A stretch of 64,000 nucleotides of DNA from NCBI RefSeq assembly GCF_000159695.1, contig NZ_CM000955.1, forward strand, positions 1,528,524 through 1,592,523, written 5' to 3'. The notes beneath the pieces were generated by a model. The model ran no database searches, had not been told where the DNA came from, and was given only the letters and a program-made list of their open reading frames with translations. Origin of the DNA: Finegoldia magna ATCC 53516. GTDB lineage: Bacteria; Bacillota; Clostridia; Tissierellales; Peptoniphilaceae. This document shows, piece after piece, positions 16,465 through 25,371 of this stretch; position 1 is the first letter of the stretch, and every line of letters begins with the position of its first letter. Both the position numbers and the translations under genes were made by a program.

Positions 16465-16493
16465 ATTTTATCAAAATCATCCTCTATTGTCAA
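16465..16493 (-). promoter_or_regulatory. Sigma-A promoter of the tyrosine recombinase
   Basis: On the - strand TTGACA (16493-16488), a 17-base spacer and TAAAAT (16470-16465). The -35 box touches the T-run of the upstream aminotransferase terminator. Confidence 0.75.
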
Positions 16494-16527
16494 AAAAATA
16501 TAGCAAATTTTATTTGCTATATTTTTT
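16493..16527 (-). terminator. Terminator of the PHP/aminotransferase operon
   Basis: A 15-bp stem of AAAAAATATAGCAAA type (16493-16507 with 16513-16527) and 5-base loop overlap the aminotransferase stop codon. On the - strand the right arm ends in a T-run of seven, which runs directly into the recombinase -35 box. Confidence 0.85.
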
Positions 16528-17685
16528 ATGATCTGATATGAAATTGTTTAAGTTTTCTAATCCTTGTTTAATATCTTCAATACTTGTTGCATAGCTCATT
16601 CTAATATATTTATCATCTCCAAAAACAATACCTGGTACGAATGCAATATTATATTTTGAAAGCAATTCATTACATAATTCTAAAGAATTATTAATTGTGC
16701 TATTATAAAATTGATCCATTTTAATAAATACATAGAATGCTCCTGTTGGATAAATATATTCTAAGTTAAATTCATCTAATTTTGATACTATATAGTCTCT
16801 TCTGGACTTAAATTCCACAATCATTTGCTCTACTTCATTAGATTCGTCTTTTAACGCTGTTAAACCGGCTATTTGGCTCAATGTATTCGCGTTTGATGTA
16901 ATATGTCCTTGAAGTCTTTTTATGAGCTTAGAGACCTCCTTAGAGCTACAAGAATATCCCAACCTAAATCCAGTCATTGCATAAGCCTTTGAAAAACCAT
17001 TTATTGTTATTGTTATCTCATTAATTTTATCGGATAATGATCCTATACTTATAAATTCTTTATCATATGATAATCTTTCGTAAATTTCATCAGATATAAT
17101 ATAAATATTATTATCAACTGCCCAGTTACCAATACTAAGTAACTCTTCTTTTGAATAAATAACTCCTGTAGGATTAGAAGGATTATTTAATATAAGACAC
17201 TTAGTGTTTGAGTTTTTATATTGGTTTAATATATCGACATCGACTTTAAAGTGTTCATTATATGGTAAAATGACAGGCTTACAATCTGTTAATTTACACA
17301 TTTCAGGATAACTTAACCAATATGGTGATGGTATAAGAACTTCATCATTAGGATTAGTTAATGCAAATAAGCTATTAACTATTGCTTGTTTAGCTCCAGT
17401 AGATACGACTATAGAATCTTTATCGCATTTTATATGGTTAAATTTGTTAAGTTTTAAACTTATTTCTTCTCGTAAATCAGGTATTCCGCTAGTATCGGTA
17501 TATCTAACAATTCCGTTATCCAAGTACTCTATAGTTTTATCAATTATATATCTAGGAGTCTTAAAGTCCGGTTCTCCAACTGTAAAGTTATAGACTTTTA
17601 TTCCTTCTTTTTTTAATTTATTAATTTTAGCACTCAACTCAAGTGTTAAAGATGGATTTATACTGTTAATTTTATTTGATAACAT
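16510..17685 (-). CDS. Class I/II pyridoxal-phosphate aminotransferase (aspartate aminotransferase-like)
   Basis: The 391-residue fold-type I aminotransferase has the family pattern GEPDF near residue 37, NNPSNPTG (168-174), SDEIYERL, the PLP Lys K233 in FSKAYAMTGFRLGY, and a C-terminal substrate Arg in KYIRMSYATS. It resembles the aspartate/PatA branch (AspB, AraT), which transfers amino groups between Asp, aromatic or other amino acids and 2-oxoglutarate; exact specificity is not readable. It overlaps the PHP gene by 14 bases, and an AAGGAG ribosome site supports the ATG. A terminator covers the stop codon. Confidence 0.93.
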   Translation of the reverse strand: MLSNKINSINPSLTLELSAKINKLKKEGIKVYNFTVGEPDFKTPRYIIDKTIEYLDNGIVRYTDTSGIPDLREEISLKLNKFNHIKCDKDSIVVSTGAKQAIVNSLFALTNPNDEVLIPSPYWLSYPEMCKLTDCKPVILPYNEHFKVDVDILNQYKNSNTKCLILNNPSNPTGVIYSKEELLSIGNWAVDNNIYIISDEIYERLSYDKEFISIGSLSDKINEITITINGFSKAYAMTGFRLGYSCSSKEVSKLIKRLQGHITSNANTLSQIAGLTALKDESNEVEQMIVEFKSRRDYIVSKLDEFNLEYIYPTGAFYVFIKMDQFYNSTINNSLELCNELLSKYNIAFVPGIVFGDDKYIRMSYATSIEDIKQGLENLNNFISDHKKYSK

Positions 17686-18493
17686 AATTGCTCCTTAATT
17701 CGTGTAGTTTTTTTATAGATTTAAGTGATGAATAATTTAATGCAAAATTTCCCATTAAATAGTTACCATCAAACTGCTTACCATGACAGTCGCTTCCTGC
17801 TGTATATAGTAGCCTGTTTTTTATCGCTATATTTAAATATTTTTTTATATCAGTAAATGAGTGCTTTGAATTAATTACTTCAATTCCATCAATACCCATA
17901 TCTATTATTTCATTTACGATATTATCATCATTCAATGTTATAGGATGTGCTAAAACACATACTCCATTAGCTGATTTTATAGAATCAATAATGTTTTGTA
18001 GTGATGTGAAGTTTTTTGCGACATAACATTTACCTTTTGGAGACAAATATTCGTTAAAAGCTTCGTTTTTATTTTTGCATATATTAATATCAACTAAGTA
18101 TTGAGCTAAATTACTTCTAGAAAAAACTTTATCCTTACTATAATTTAGGACTTTTTCTTTGTCAATTTTGATTCCGAATTTAGCAAAATTCTTCTCAAAA
18201 ATATCAAGTCTATTTGCTCTATCATTTATAGCCAATTCAGAAATTTTTCGTAAGTTTTCATTGTAACTATCTACATAATACCCAAGAATATGTACTTCTT
18301 TGTTTTTATAAGTTATACCAAATTCTACAGCTTTTATGATGTTAGTATTACAAAGTTCTGGATCAGGAGACATTAAAATATCATGATCAGTAATTGCAAT
18401 TTCATCTATATGATTTTTATTTGCAGTTTTTTGAATTTCTTCAATACTTAATCTTCCATCACTTTCTGTAGAATGTACGTGCATATCAATCAT
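17672..18493 (-). CDS. PHP-domain phosphoesterase (TrpH/YciV-like)
   Basis: The 273-residue metal-dependent PHP protein has the metal ligands in DMHVHST (HxH at 4-6), ITDHD, VLAHP and GSDCHG. The family includes 3',5'-nucleoside bisphosphate phosphatase/RNase AM-type enzymes (YciV/TrpH), with an insert domain carrying the SRSNLAQYLV helix (S-R-x-H in active relatives, here S-R-S-N). The best guess is nucleotide or RNA 5'-end turnover, which would suit the neighbouring rny. It precedes and overlaps the aminotransferase gene, so the two share an mRNA. The ribosome site is AAAAGGATTT. Confidence 0.87.
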   Translation of the reverse strand: MIDMHVHSTESDGRLSIEEIQKTANKNHIDEIAITDHDILMSPDPELCNTNIIKAVEFGITYKNKEVHILGYYVDSYNENLRKISELAINDRANRLDIFEKNFAKFGIKIDKEKVLNYSKDKVFSRSNLAQYLVDINICKNKNEAFNEYLSPKGKCYVAKNFTSLQNIIDSIKSANGVCVLAHPITLNDDNIVNEIIDMGIDGIEVINSKHSFTDIKKYLNIAIKNRLLYTAGSDCHGKQFDGNYLMGNFALNYSSLKSIKKLHELRSNYVIK

Positions 18494-18525
18494 TTTTAAA
18501 TCCTTTTAAAGTTTTTCATATTAGA

Positions 18526-18551
18526 AGAAGGTCAACATGTGTTGACCTTCT
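18526..18551 (-). terminator. Strong hairpin downstream of rny
   Basis: A perfect 12-bp inverted repeat, AGAAGGTCAACA (18526-18537) with TGTTGACCTTCT (18540-18551). No T-run follows on the - strand, so it may protect the rny 3' end or reduce readthrough into the PHP gene rather than end transcription fully. Confidence 0.55.
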
Positions 18552-18561
18552 AAGTTAATTC

Positions 18562-20103
18562 TTATTTTGCGTAATCTGATACCCTATTTTCTCTAATGAC
18601 ATTTACTTTAATTTGTCCAGGATATTCTAATTCACTTTCAATTTTATGAGCTACATCTTTTGCTAATATAACCATAGAGCTTTCGTCAATAACTTCTGGT
18701 TTAACCATAATTCTGATTTCTCTACCAGCTTGTATAGCATAAGAACTTTCAATACCATCAAATGAATTAGCTATTTGTTCTAGATTTTCTAATCTTTGGA
18801 TATAGTTTTCCATAGATTCACGTCTAGCTCCAGGTCTTGCTGCTGATATTGCATCAGCAGATTGAACTAATATAGATTCAATACATGTTGGTTCAACATC
18901 GCCATGATGAGCCTCAATACAATTGATAACATCTTTTGGTTCTTTGAATCTTTTGGCAGCGTTAACACCTAGTTCAACGTGTGGTCCTTCGATTTCGTGG
19001 TCAATTGCTTTTCCTAAATCGTGAAGTAATCCACCTCTTTTAGCTAATTTCACGTTTACTCCTAGTTCACTTGCAAGCATTCCAGCGATATTAGATACCT
19101 CAATAGAATGTTTAAGAACATTTTGTCCATAACTTGTTCTGTAATGTAGTTTACCTAGAATTTTAATCAATTCTGGATGTAAACCATGTACATTAGTTTC
19201 ATCACAAGCTTCTTCGCCTTTTTCTCTTATAGTATTATCTACTTCTTTTTTGGCTTTTTCAACCATTTCTTCAATTCTAGTAGGATGAATTCTTCCATCA
19301 ACTATAAGTTTTTCCAAAGCGATTCTTGCAATTTCACGTCTTACGGGATCAAAAGCTGATAATACAACCGCTTCTGGAGTATCATCAATTATTAAATCTA
19401 CACCTGTTAAAGTTTCAAATGCTCTAATGTTTCTTCCTTCACGACCAATGATTCTACCTTTCATATCGTCATTTGGTAAATTAACAACAGACACAGTAGA
19501 TTCCGCTACTTGATCTGCGGCATATCTTTGAATTGATGTACTAATGATTTCTCTTGCAAATTTTTCAGATTCTTCCTTAGTTTTGGATTCGATTTCTTTA
19601 ATAATAGCAGCTTGCTCGCGTATTGTTTCAGATTTAACTCTATCAAGAACAATATTCTTAGCTTCATCGCTTGTTAATCCTGCAACTTTTTCCAATTCTA
19701 ATTCTTTTTCATCTATTATGGATTGAATTTTTTGTTGCATATCATCAGCTTTCTTTAATTCTGAATCTAGCTTTTTATGCTTCTTTTCTAATGATGCATT
19801 TTTTCGTTCTAAATTTTCTTCTTTAGAATTAAGTCTATCTTCTTGACGACTGATTTCTTTCAATCGAGATTTGTTTTCTCGATCCAAATCACTTTTCATC
19901 TTAAAGATTTCATCTTTTGCTTCTACTAATAGTTCTTTCTTCTTAGTTTCAGCATCTTTGTTTGCATCTTCAATTATTTTAACAGCATAATCTTCAGCAC
20001 TTCTGATTTTTTTCTCGGCCATGCTTTTTCTCAAAAAGAAACCTATTACAATACCTAAAATTGCAGCAATTATAGCAATTATTAAAGATGTCGCGGTGCT
20101 CAT
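18562..20103 (-). CDS. rny: Ribonuclease Y
   Basis: Membrane-anchored endoribonuclease that starts mRNA decay. The 513-residue protein has an N-terminal membrane segment (about 5-24), a long coiled coil (about 30-190), a KH domain ([15 protein letters not shown]) and an HD domain ([12 protein letters not shown], with HSIEVS upstream and EAHHGD downstream). An upstream start at 20124 would add seven residues. I chose the ATG at 20103 because AAGGGGGTG lies 5-7 bases before it and MSTATSLII leads straight into the membrane helix. It is transcribed from its own promoter. Confidence 0.97.
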   Translation of the reverse strand: MSTATSLIIAIIAAILGIVIGFFLRKSMAEKKIRSAEDYAVKIIEDANKDAETKKKELLVEAKDEIFKMKSDLDRENKSRLKEISRQEDRLNSKEENLERKNASLEKKHKKLDSELKKADDMQQKIQSIIDEKELELEKVAGLTSDEAKNIVLDRVKSETIREQAAIIKEIESKTKEESEKFAREIISTSIQRYAADQVAESTVSVVNLPNDDMKGRIIGREGRNIRAFETLTGVDLIIDDTPEAVVLSAFDPVRREIARIALEKLIVDGRIHPTRIEEMVEKAKKEVDNTIREKGEEACDETNVHGLHPELIKILGKLHYRTSYGQNVLKHSIEVSNIAGMLASELGVNVKLAKRGGLLHDLGKAIDHEIEGPHVELGVNAAKRFKEPKDVINCIEAHHGDVEPTCIESILVQSADAISAARPGARRESMENYIQRLENLEQIANSFDGIESSYAIQAGREIRIMVKPEVIDESSMVILAKDVAHKIESELEYPGQIKVNVIRENRVSDYAK

Positions 20104-20170
20104 AAATACACCCCCTTTATTCAATTTTCAATATTCATTAAATAAATCTTTTGGATAAATTTACTCTTTT

Positions 20171-20199
20171 AGTGTAGTACAAATACCGTTGATTGTCAA
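20171..20199 (-). promoter_or_regulatory. Probable rny promoter
   Basis: On the - strand TTGACA (20199-20194), a 17-base spacer and TACACT (20176-20171). It lies between the end of the split Rad50-like operon and rny, about 70 bases before the rny start. Confidence 0.7.
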
Positions 20200-20221
20200 T
20201 ATTTAGATATATAATAGAAAA

Positions 20222-20884
20222 TTATATAACATCTATTTCAGATGTATTATTTCTATTTGTAATTCTATAGTTAATCTCTCCAATAGCTGATAAGTGAGCG
20301 TTATGGGAAATCATTATAATTTGTTTATTGTATTCCTCACTGATCTCATTGATAAAATTTGCTACATTGTGTATATAGTCTTCACTAACATGCTTACAAG
20401 GTTCATCAAGTACAATAATATTGGCAAGATTATTTTCATATAGCATGATAAAAGAAATTCTTAGTGCCAAAGAAACTATATCTACTACTCCACCACCTCT
20501 AGCATCGACAATATCGTAGGTAAAAGTTTTAATCTCACCATCAATATCTAAGCTTTCTTCTATAAAAAACTTGGCAGAAGGATTGTTGTTTTTGATTTTT
20601 ATTTCGATTTTAAAATTCATTTCTTTTTCAAAGATATAACTTAAACATCTACTTACAAGGTTTTCTATTTGAATTTTGGCTTGTTCTCTTGAATATTCTG
20701 AAGTCTTATCATAAAGCATTTTTATGATTTCAAGTTTTTCTATTTGCTTTTCAAGAGCATCAATGCTTTTTTTTGTAGCTAATATTTCTTCTTCTATTGA
20801 TTTTTTTACCGCTAATTCACTTTGATACTTAATTTCCATAGAAGTGATTTTGGATTGAATTTGAGTTAAATCAATTTTTTGCAT
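20222..20884 (-). CDS. C-terminal half of a split Rad50/SbcC-like ATPase
   Basis: This 220-residue protein carries only the distal part of an SMC/Rad50 ATPase: a coiled coil (about 1-85), then the ABC-signature-like segment DARGGGVVDIVSLALRI (127-143), Walker B NIIVLDEP (155-162), and the H-loop His in MISHNAH. No Walker A exists in it; that motif is in the gene two positions upstream. The frame is open up to 20956, but I chose the ATG at 20884, which is preceded by GAGGAG and overlaps the small coiled-coil gene by only 14 bases. It ends the recA-linked set. It should dimerise with the N-half to build the ATP site. Confidence 0.85.
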   Translation of the reverse strand: MQKIDLTQIQSKITSMEIKYQSELAVKKSIEEEILATKKSIDALEKQIEKLEIIKMLYDKTSEYSREQAKIQIENLVSRCLSYIFEKEMNFKIEIKIKNNNPSAKFFIEESLDIDGEIKTFTYDIVDARGGGVVDIVSLALRISFIMLYENNLANIIVLDEPCKHVSEDYIHNVANFINEISEEYNKQIIMISHNAHLSAIGEINYRITNRNNTSEIDVI

Positions 20885-21110
20885 CAGGAAGAAGCTCCTC
20901 AGCTTTTTGTAAATCTTGTTCGATTTGATTTTGTAGTCTAGTAATTTCTGATTCAAGATTTTCAGGATCTATATTTAATTCTTTTAACTGATTAAGTATA
21001 TCTTCTTTTTGCTTTTCTAAACTTTCTAAGGCGATTTCAGCTCTATTCTTTTCTTCTTTAGCTTTATCAAGTCTTTCTTTTATGTTGTTAAAACGTTCAT
21101 TAGTATTCAT
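20871..21110 (-). CDS. Small coiled-coil protein between the two Rad50-like halves
   Basis: The 79-residue protein is almost wholly heptad-rich and charged (Glu/Lys/Leu), ending in ELLPDAKN. It has no motif I recognise. Its ATG overlaps the stop of the N-half gene (TAATG) with AAGGAAA as ribosome site, so it is translated as part of the set. It could represent a displaced piece of the SbcC coiled-coil arm or a separate partner. That it is a real gene is supported by tight coupling on both sides. Confidence 0.75.
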   Translation of the reverse strand: MNTNERFNNIKERLDKAKEEKNRAEIALESLEKQKEDILNQLKELNIDPENLESEITRLQNQIEQDLQKAEELLPDAKN

Positions 21111-22693
21111 TATTTCCTTAACTCCTTTACTATTCGAGTAACATGATTTTCATCTATTTCACTTAGACAAAATGGACATATTTTTTCTTTGTAAAGATTT
21201 TCTTTGTATTTATTTATCAAGTCATCTATTAAAAAATTACATTCAGCTAATTCTTTAGTATTCTGTTGATAATTCTCTTGTTTTTCATCTAAGGTGTTTT
21301 TTATTATTTTTAGTTTGGTTAACAATTCGAAAGCTTTGTTAATATTTAATAATATAATTTGTAAATTATTGATAGAATTCAATTTATCTAATTTATCATT
21401 TTGGTCTAAAATGATTTTATTAATTTTTAGATATGAAATGTTAAGTTTATATAGTTGTATATATTTTTCTTTGTTTTTATCAATTCTATTTGTTAATTCA
21501 GATACTTTAGATGTATTAATACTTGTTAATACCTGACTATTATCCATTATTTCTTGGTTAATTCTATAGTAATTTTCACTTAAATTAGATAACTGATTTA
21601 AAATTTGGATATCATTTTGAGTATTTAATAAGATATTATAAGATTTAGGCACTTGTTTAAATTTCTCTAATATAGTTTTATAGTTGTTATAACTACTTTT
21701 TACGTAAGTAAATCTATCATATAATGGTTTCAAAAACTTCAATAAAGTAAGATTTTTATCGATGTTATCAATAATTTCTGATATCAAATCCGTATATCTT
21801 AAATTATTCAATTTTACATTACTAGATTCTATACCTTTTATTATTTCCTGAGAATACTCATATAATTGATAAAGTTTTGTAAAGGAAGACATATTATCTT
21901 CTGTATTCTGCAAAGTTTCTGAACAAATATCTAGTCCTTTGTAGTTATCTAAGTATTTATAACCATTTTTAATCCTGACATTTAATTCAGAAAGTTTAGT
22001 GGATAATGTTTTCAATATATTTAATTTTTCAGAATTTTTGGTTAAATTATTGTATAGAACTCTTAGGTTGTCAATTTTTATTTTTTCTTCATTTAAATAA
22101 TCATATTTATTTAGAGATTCTTCTTTTTCCTTGATAAAACTTTTTTTAAAGTTTAATTCTCCTTTTGTGCTTTTTATTTCTCTTGAGATATTTCTGGATG
22201 CATTGTCTAGTATGTCAATATTTACTAATTTTCCGATTGCATTTGCCTTTGTAGAATCTGTTTCTGACAGCAAAAATGAATTTTCTAATTGAGAAGCGAT
22301 TAAAATATTGTATTTTTCGTTCAGGAGATTAACTTTTTTAAAAAGAAAATCATCCTGAATTTCTGATGGTATTTCTCTGCCGAAATTTTCATATTTCTTT
22401 ATCTCTTCATTATTAGGATTATTTTTAATATAGTAATAATTAGTATTACCTTTTCTACCTCTTAAAATAAAATTGCCGTTGTTAAATACAATTTTGACTT
22501 CAACATTATTATATCCATTTCTGATTAATAAATCAGTTGTGTAATCATTGAATAAGACCCATGATAGAGCTCTAATTAAGGCAGTTTTTCCACTATCAGA
22601 AGCACCTGTAATTAAGTTTACTTTTTCTGAAAGCTCAAAATGACCTTGTTCGTATGACTGAAAATTAGTTAAATATATATCGGTAATATACAT
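21110..22693 (-). CDS. N-terminal half of a split Rad50/SbcC-like ATPase with CxxC hook
   Basis: The 527-residue protein begins with MYITDIYLTNFQSYEQGHFE and Walker A ITGASDSGKTALIRAL (P-loop 30-37), as in Rad50/SbcC/RecF-type ATPases. A very long coiled coil (about 165-500) follows. It ends with CPFCLSEID (Cys506 and Cys509), which resembles the zinc-hook tip. No signature or Walker B is present; those lie in the separate gene at 20222-20884. Its ATG overlaps the stop of the SbcD-like gene (TAATG) with AAGGAG upstream. Together with that nuclease it probably forms an Mre11-Rad50-like DNA-end processing complex. Confidence 0.87.
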   Translation of the reverse strand: MYITDIYLTNFQSYEQGHFELSEKVNLITGASDSGKTALIRALSWVLFNDYTTDLLIRNGYNNVEVKIVFNNGNFILRGRKGNTNYYYIKNNPNNEEIKKYENFGREIPSEIQDDFLFKKVNLLNEKYNILIASQLENSFLLSETDSTKANAIGKLVNIDILDNASRNISREIKSTKGELNFKKSFIKEKEESLNKYDYLNEEKIKIDNLRVLYNNLTKNSEKLNILKTLSTKLSELNVRIKNGYKYLDNYKGLDICSETLQNTEDNMSSFTKLYQLYEYSQEIIKGIESSNVKLNNLRYTDLISEIIDNIDKNLTLLKFLKPLYDRFTYVKSSYNNYKTILEKFKQVPKSYNILLNTQNDIQILNQLSNLSENYYRINQEIMDNSQVLTSINTSKVSELTNRIDKNKEKYIQLYKLNISYLKINKIILDQNDKLDKLNSINNLQIILLNINKAFELLTKLKIIKNTLDEKQENYQQNTKELAECNFLIDDLINKYKENLYKEKICPFCLSEIDENHVTRIVKELRK

Positions 22694-23646
22694 TATTCTA
22701 TTCTCCTTATGGCTTCATCAATAATTTTTTCATCTATTTTCATTTCTCTTCCTATGGATTTTAAGTTGTTATTGATGTCTATAATCGGATTGCTTGATAA
22801 CTTTGAAAGTCTTTCTTTTATATCCAGTAGGCTTTTGTTTTTAATCAAATACGGGTTTATTTTATCGTCAGAAAAAATTTCACTACTATTTTTAGCACTT
22901 TTTAGAAAAATTTCTTCAATTTTGATATCATCTTTTGTAAGTTCGATTATCAAGATCTTAGGTATTCTTTTTCTTTCTGATTCAGTATTAGTCATTCTAG
23001 CAATACTTCCTGGATTTGCGAAATACTTTTCATTGACCTTTACAGTCTTAAATCCAGTATGATAGTGTCCACTTAACACAATATCACAATCAGTATCCAT
23101 AATTTGATCGATTAAAGTATACTCAATTTGTTCAATAAATTTCTTATACAATAAAAAGCTGTGTATCATTAGTATATGATAGTCTATATTATCCAATCTT
23201 TTCGGATAATAATGAGATTTATCTGATGAATCAATATCATGAGTATATGGTTGGCCAGATATTTGAACCCTTAAACCATCCTTTTCCATGATAATAGGCT
23301 TATCTTCTTCAATTAGTTCTAATACATCTAATGAATTGTATAGTCCCATCATAGCTCTATCTATAGAGTTTGGATTATAACCATATATGTCATGATTCCC
23401 ACTTATTATGTGAATTTTCTTCGGAAAAGTTTGAAATAATTTACCAAATTTAGATGCTGTTTTTATTCCAACATCTGCTTTATCAAATAAATCTCCACCG
23501 TGAAGTATCATGTCAACATTTTTTTTTATTGATATTTCCCTTATTTCTTCAATTTTTTTATAAATAGAATCTTCATAATCATCTATTCTAGATCTAGGAT
23601 TCCTAGATTTTATATGTGTATCTGTAAAAAATAATATCTTCATCAT
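22693..23646 (-). CDS. SbcD/Mre11-like metallophosphoesterase (DNA exonuclease)
   Basis: Calcineurin-like phosphoesterase of about 317 residues with all five metal motifs: FTDTHI, GGDLFD, SGNHD, MIHSF and SGHYHTG. A C-terminal region of about 90 residues probably contacts the Rad50-like partner. This is the nuclease of the SbcCD type, as shown by the coupled ATPase gene downstream. The frame extends to a TTG at 23661, but that lies inside a hairpin. I chose the ATG at 23646; the ATG at 23643 is equally possible. No clear Shine-Dalgarno site is visible, so translation may be weak or coupled to recA. Confidence 0.88.
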   Translation of the reverse strand: MMKILFFTDTHIKSRNPRSRIDDYEDSIYKKIEEIREISIKKNVDMILHGGDLFDKADVGIKTASKFGKLFQTFPKKIHIISGNHDIYGYNPNSIDRAMMGLYNSLDVLELIEEDKPIIMEKDGLRVQISGQPYTHDIDSSDKSHYYPKRLDNIDYHILMIHSFLLYKKFIEQIEYTLIDQIMDTDCDIVLSGHYHTGFKTVKVNEKYFANPGSIARMTNTESERKRIPKILIIELTKDDIKIEEIFLKSAKNSSEIFSDDKINPYLIKNKSLLDIKERLSKLSSNPIIDINNNLKSIGREMKIDEKIIDEAIRRIE

Positions 23647-23655
23647 AGAAATAAT

Positions 23656-23674
23656 GGGCAAGTAATACTTGCCC
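23656..23674 (-). terminator. Hairpin at the recA stop codon (partial terminator or attenuator)
   Basis: An 8-bp GC-containing stem, GGGCAAGT (23656-23663) with ACTTGCCC (23667-23674), and a 3-base loop directly after the recA TAG. On the - strand it is followed by ATTATTTC, a weak T-run. Partial readthrough into the nuclease genes is likely. Confidence 0.55.
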
Positions 23675-24765
23675 TAGTCTAATTCATCCTCACTTATTTC
23701 GTTATTCGATTCGTCTTTTATATTATCGTTATTTTCTGTTTTGATAGCCTCTGAATCCTCTTTCGATCTTAATCCATAAAATTCATAAGTTTTATCGATA
23801 ATTTCTTCTAGTATTTTTGGATTTTCTTCTAAAAATAATTTAGAGTTTTCTCGACCTTGTCCTAATTTTTCTTCTTCATAACTGTACCAAGCACCTGCTT
23901 TTTTTACAACTTTGCAGTCAGTGGCTAAATCTAATATTGTACCTATTTTAGAAATACCTTCACCGTACATAATGTCGAATTCTACTTGTTTAAATGGAGG
24001 TGCTACTTTATTTTTGACGATTTTAACTTTAGTACGATTTCCAACAATATCGTCACCTTTTCTGATAGCTTCTCCTCTTCTAATTTCAATTCTAACTGAA
24101 GAATAGAATTTTAAAGCTCTACCACCCGTTGTAACTTCAGGATTACCAAACATTATTCCAACTTTTTCTCTAAGTTGGTTAATGAATATAACTGTACAAT
24201 TGCTTTTTGAAATAACACCTGTTAGTTTACGTAAAGCTTGAGACATTAGTCTTGCTTGTAGACCAACGTGGCTATCTCCCATATTTCCTTCTATTTCAGC
24301 TCTTGGAACTAGTGCTGCAACAGAGTCAATTATAATAATATCTACAGCAGAACTTCTCACAAGAGAATCACATATTCCTAAAGCTTGTTCACCTGTATCT
24401 GGTTGTGAAATAATAAGATTATCTGTATCAACACCTAAGTTTTTGGCATAAATTGCATCTAATGCATGTTCAGCATCTATAAAAGCTGCTGTTCCACCCA
24501 TCTTTTGTGCTTCAGCAACTACATGGAGTGCTAAAGTAGTTTTACCAGAAGATTCAGGTCCATAAATTTCGATTACTCTACCTCTAGGCAGACCACCTAT
24601 TCCTAAAGCAACATCCAAGTTTATAGCTCCAGTAGGAATAGCTTCTATATCTTTTTGGACATGATCTCCAAGTTTCATTATAGAGCCTTTTCCGAATTGT
24701 TTTTCAATGCTTGCAAAAGCTTCTCTTAAAGCTTGATCTTTTTCAGATCCATTAGCAAAATCCAT
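23674..24765 (-). CDS. recA: Recombinase RecA
   Basis: RecA performs strand exchange and is the co-protease that triggers LexA cleavage. The 363-residue protein has Walker [10 protein letters not shown] (69-77), the Walker B-type segment [16 protein letters not shown], the L2 region with [17 protein letters not shown], and [19 protein letters not shown]. The acidic C-terminal tail is typical. A perfect SOS box and extended -10 promoter lie upstream. The ribosome site is AGGAGG. The genes after it on the same strand encode an SbcCD/Rad50-like set. Confidence 0.99.
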   Translation of the reverse strand: MDFANGSEKDQALREAFASIEKQFGKGSIMKLGDHVQKDIEAIPTGAINLDVALGIGGLPRGRVIEIYGPESSGKTTLALHVVAEAQKMGGTAAFIDAEHALDAIYAKNLGVDTDNLIISQPDTGEQALGICDSLVRSSAVDIIIIDSVAALVPRAEIEGNMGDSHVGLQARLMSQALRKLTGVISKSNCTVIFINQLREKVGIMFGNPEVTTGGRALKFYSSVRIEIRRGEAIRKGDDIVGNRTKVKIVKNKVAPPFKQVEFDIMYGEGISKIGTILDLATDCKVVKKAGAWYSYEEEKLGQGRENSKLFLEENPKILEEIIDKTYEFYGLRSKEDSEAIKTENNDNIKDESNNEISEDELD

Positions 24766-24789
24766 GACTACCTCCTAAAAAATTAAACA

Positions 24790-24801
24790 GAACATAAGTT
24801 C
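24790..24801 (-). promoter_or_regulatory. Perfect SOS box (LexA operator) of recA
   Basis: GAAC-ATAA-GTTC matches the Gram-positive SOS consensus exactly. It starts just past the expected transcription start and ends 24 bases before the recA ATG. Confidence 0.9.
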
Positions 24802-24809
24802 TTGTATTT

Positions 24810-24818
24810 ATTATACCA
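24810..24818 (-). promoter_or_regulatory. recA extended -10 promoter
   Basis: On the - strand TGGTATAAT (24818-24810), an extended -10 with consensus hexamer. I see no good -35 box, which is usual for extended -10 promoters. Confidence 0.7.
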
Positions 24819-24833
24819 CAAACCAAAAAATAA

Positions 24834-25370
24834 TTATATATTTTTTAAATCTAAAACATTAACATTCTTATAAATATAATCACATAAGCTGATTACAGTT
24901 AATACAATCGAAATATAATATAGGTACATGTCTAAAGCAAATCCCAATTTATCACCAGTATTGATTAAAATTAGAACAATAGCTATAAATTGAGTCATAG
25001 TTTTAGATTTTCCCCAATAGCTTGCTGCTAATGTAACTCCGTTTGATGCAGCTAATATTCTGAATCCACTAATAGTAAGTTCTCTTAATACAACTATAAC
25101 CACGCTCCATGCAGGAACTTTTCCTAGTTGTACTAGGACAATTAATGCACTGCAACTCAACATTTTGTCCGCTAATGGATCCATGAACTTACCAAATGTA
25201 GTAACTAAATTTTTCCTTCTAGCGAGTTGACCATCAATAAAATCTGTTATTGCAGAGATTATAAATATTAATGCAGGTATATAATTGTCTGTTTTGAATA
25301 CCAATAACGATGCTACAAAAAATGGTATTAATATAACTCTTAATGTTGTGAACTTATTTGCAATATTCAT
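24834..25370 (-). CDS. pgsA: CDP-diacylglycerol-glycerol-3-phosphate 3-phosphatidyltransferase
   Basis: Integral membrane enzyme that makes phosphatidylglycerophosphate, the precursor of phosphatidylglycerol and cardiolipin. The 178 residues hold the CDP-alcohol phosphatidyltransferase motif DGQLARRKNLVTTFGKFMDP (DG-x2-AR-x8-G-x3-D) continuing to LADK, and several hydrophobic segments. A GTG at 25379 is possible, but MNIANKFTTLRV matches the usual PgsA start, so I used the ATG at 25370, just after the ftsK stop. The order ftsK-pgsA-recA is common in Firmicutes. Confidence 0.94.
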   Translation of the reverse strand: MNIANKFTTLRVILIPFFVASLLVFKTDNYIPALIFIISAITDFIDGQLARRKNLVTTFGKFMDPLADKMLSCSALIVLVQLGKVPAWSVVIVVLRELTISGFRILAASNGVTLAASYWGKSKTMTQFIAIVLILINTGDKLGFALDMYLYYISIVLTVISLCDYIYKNVNVLDLKNI

Positions 25371-25371
25371 T

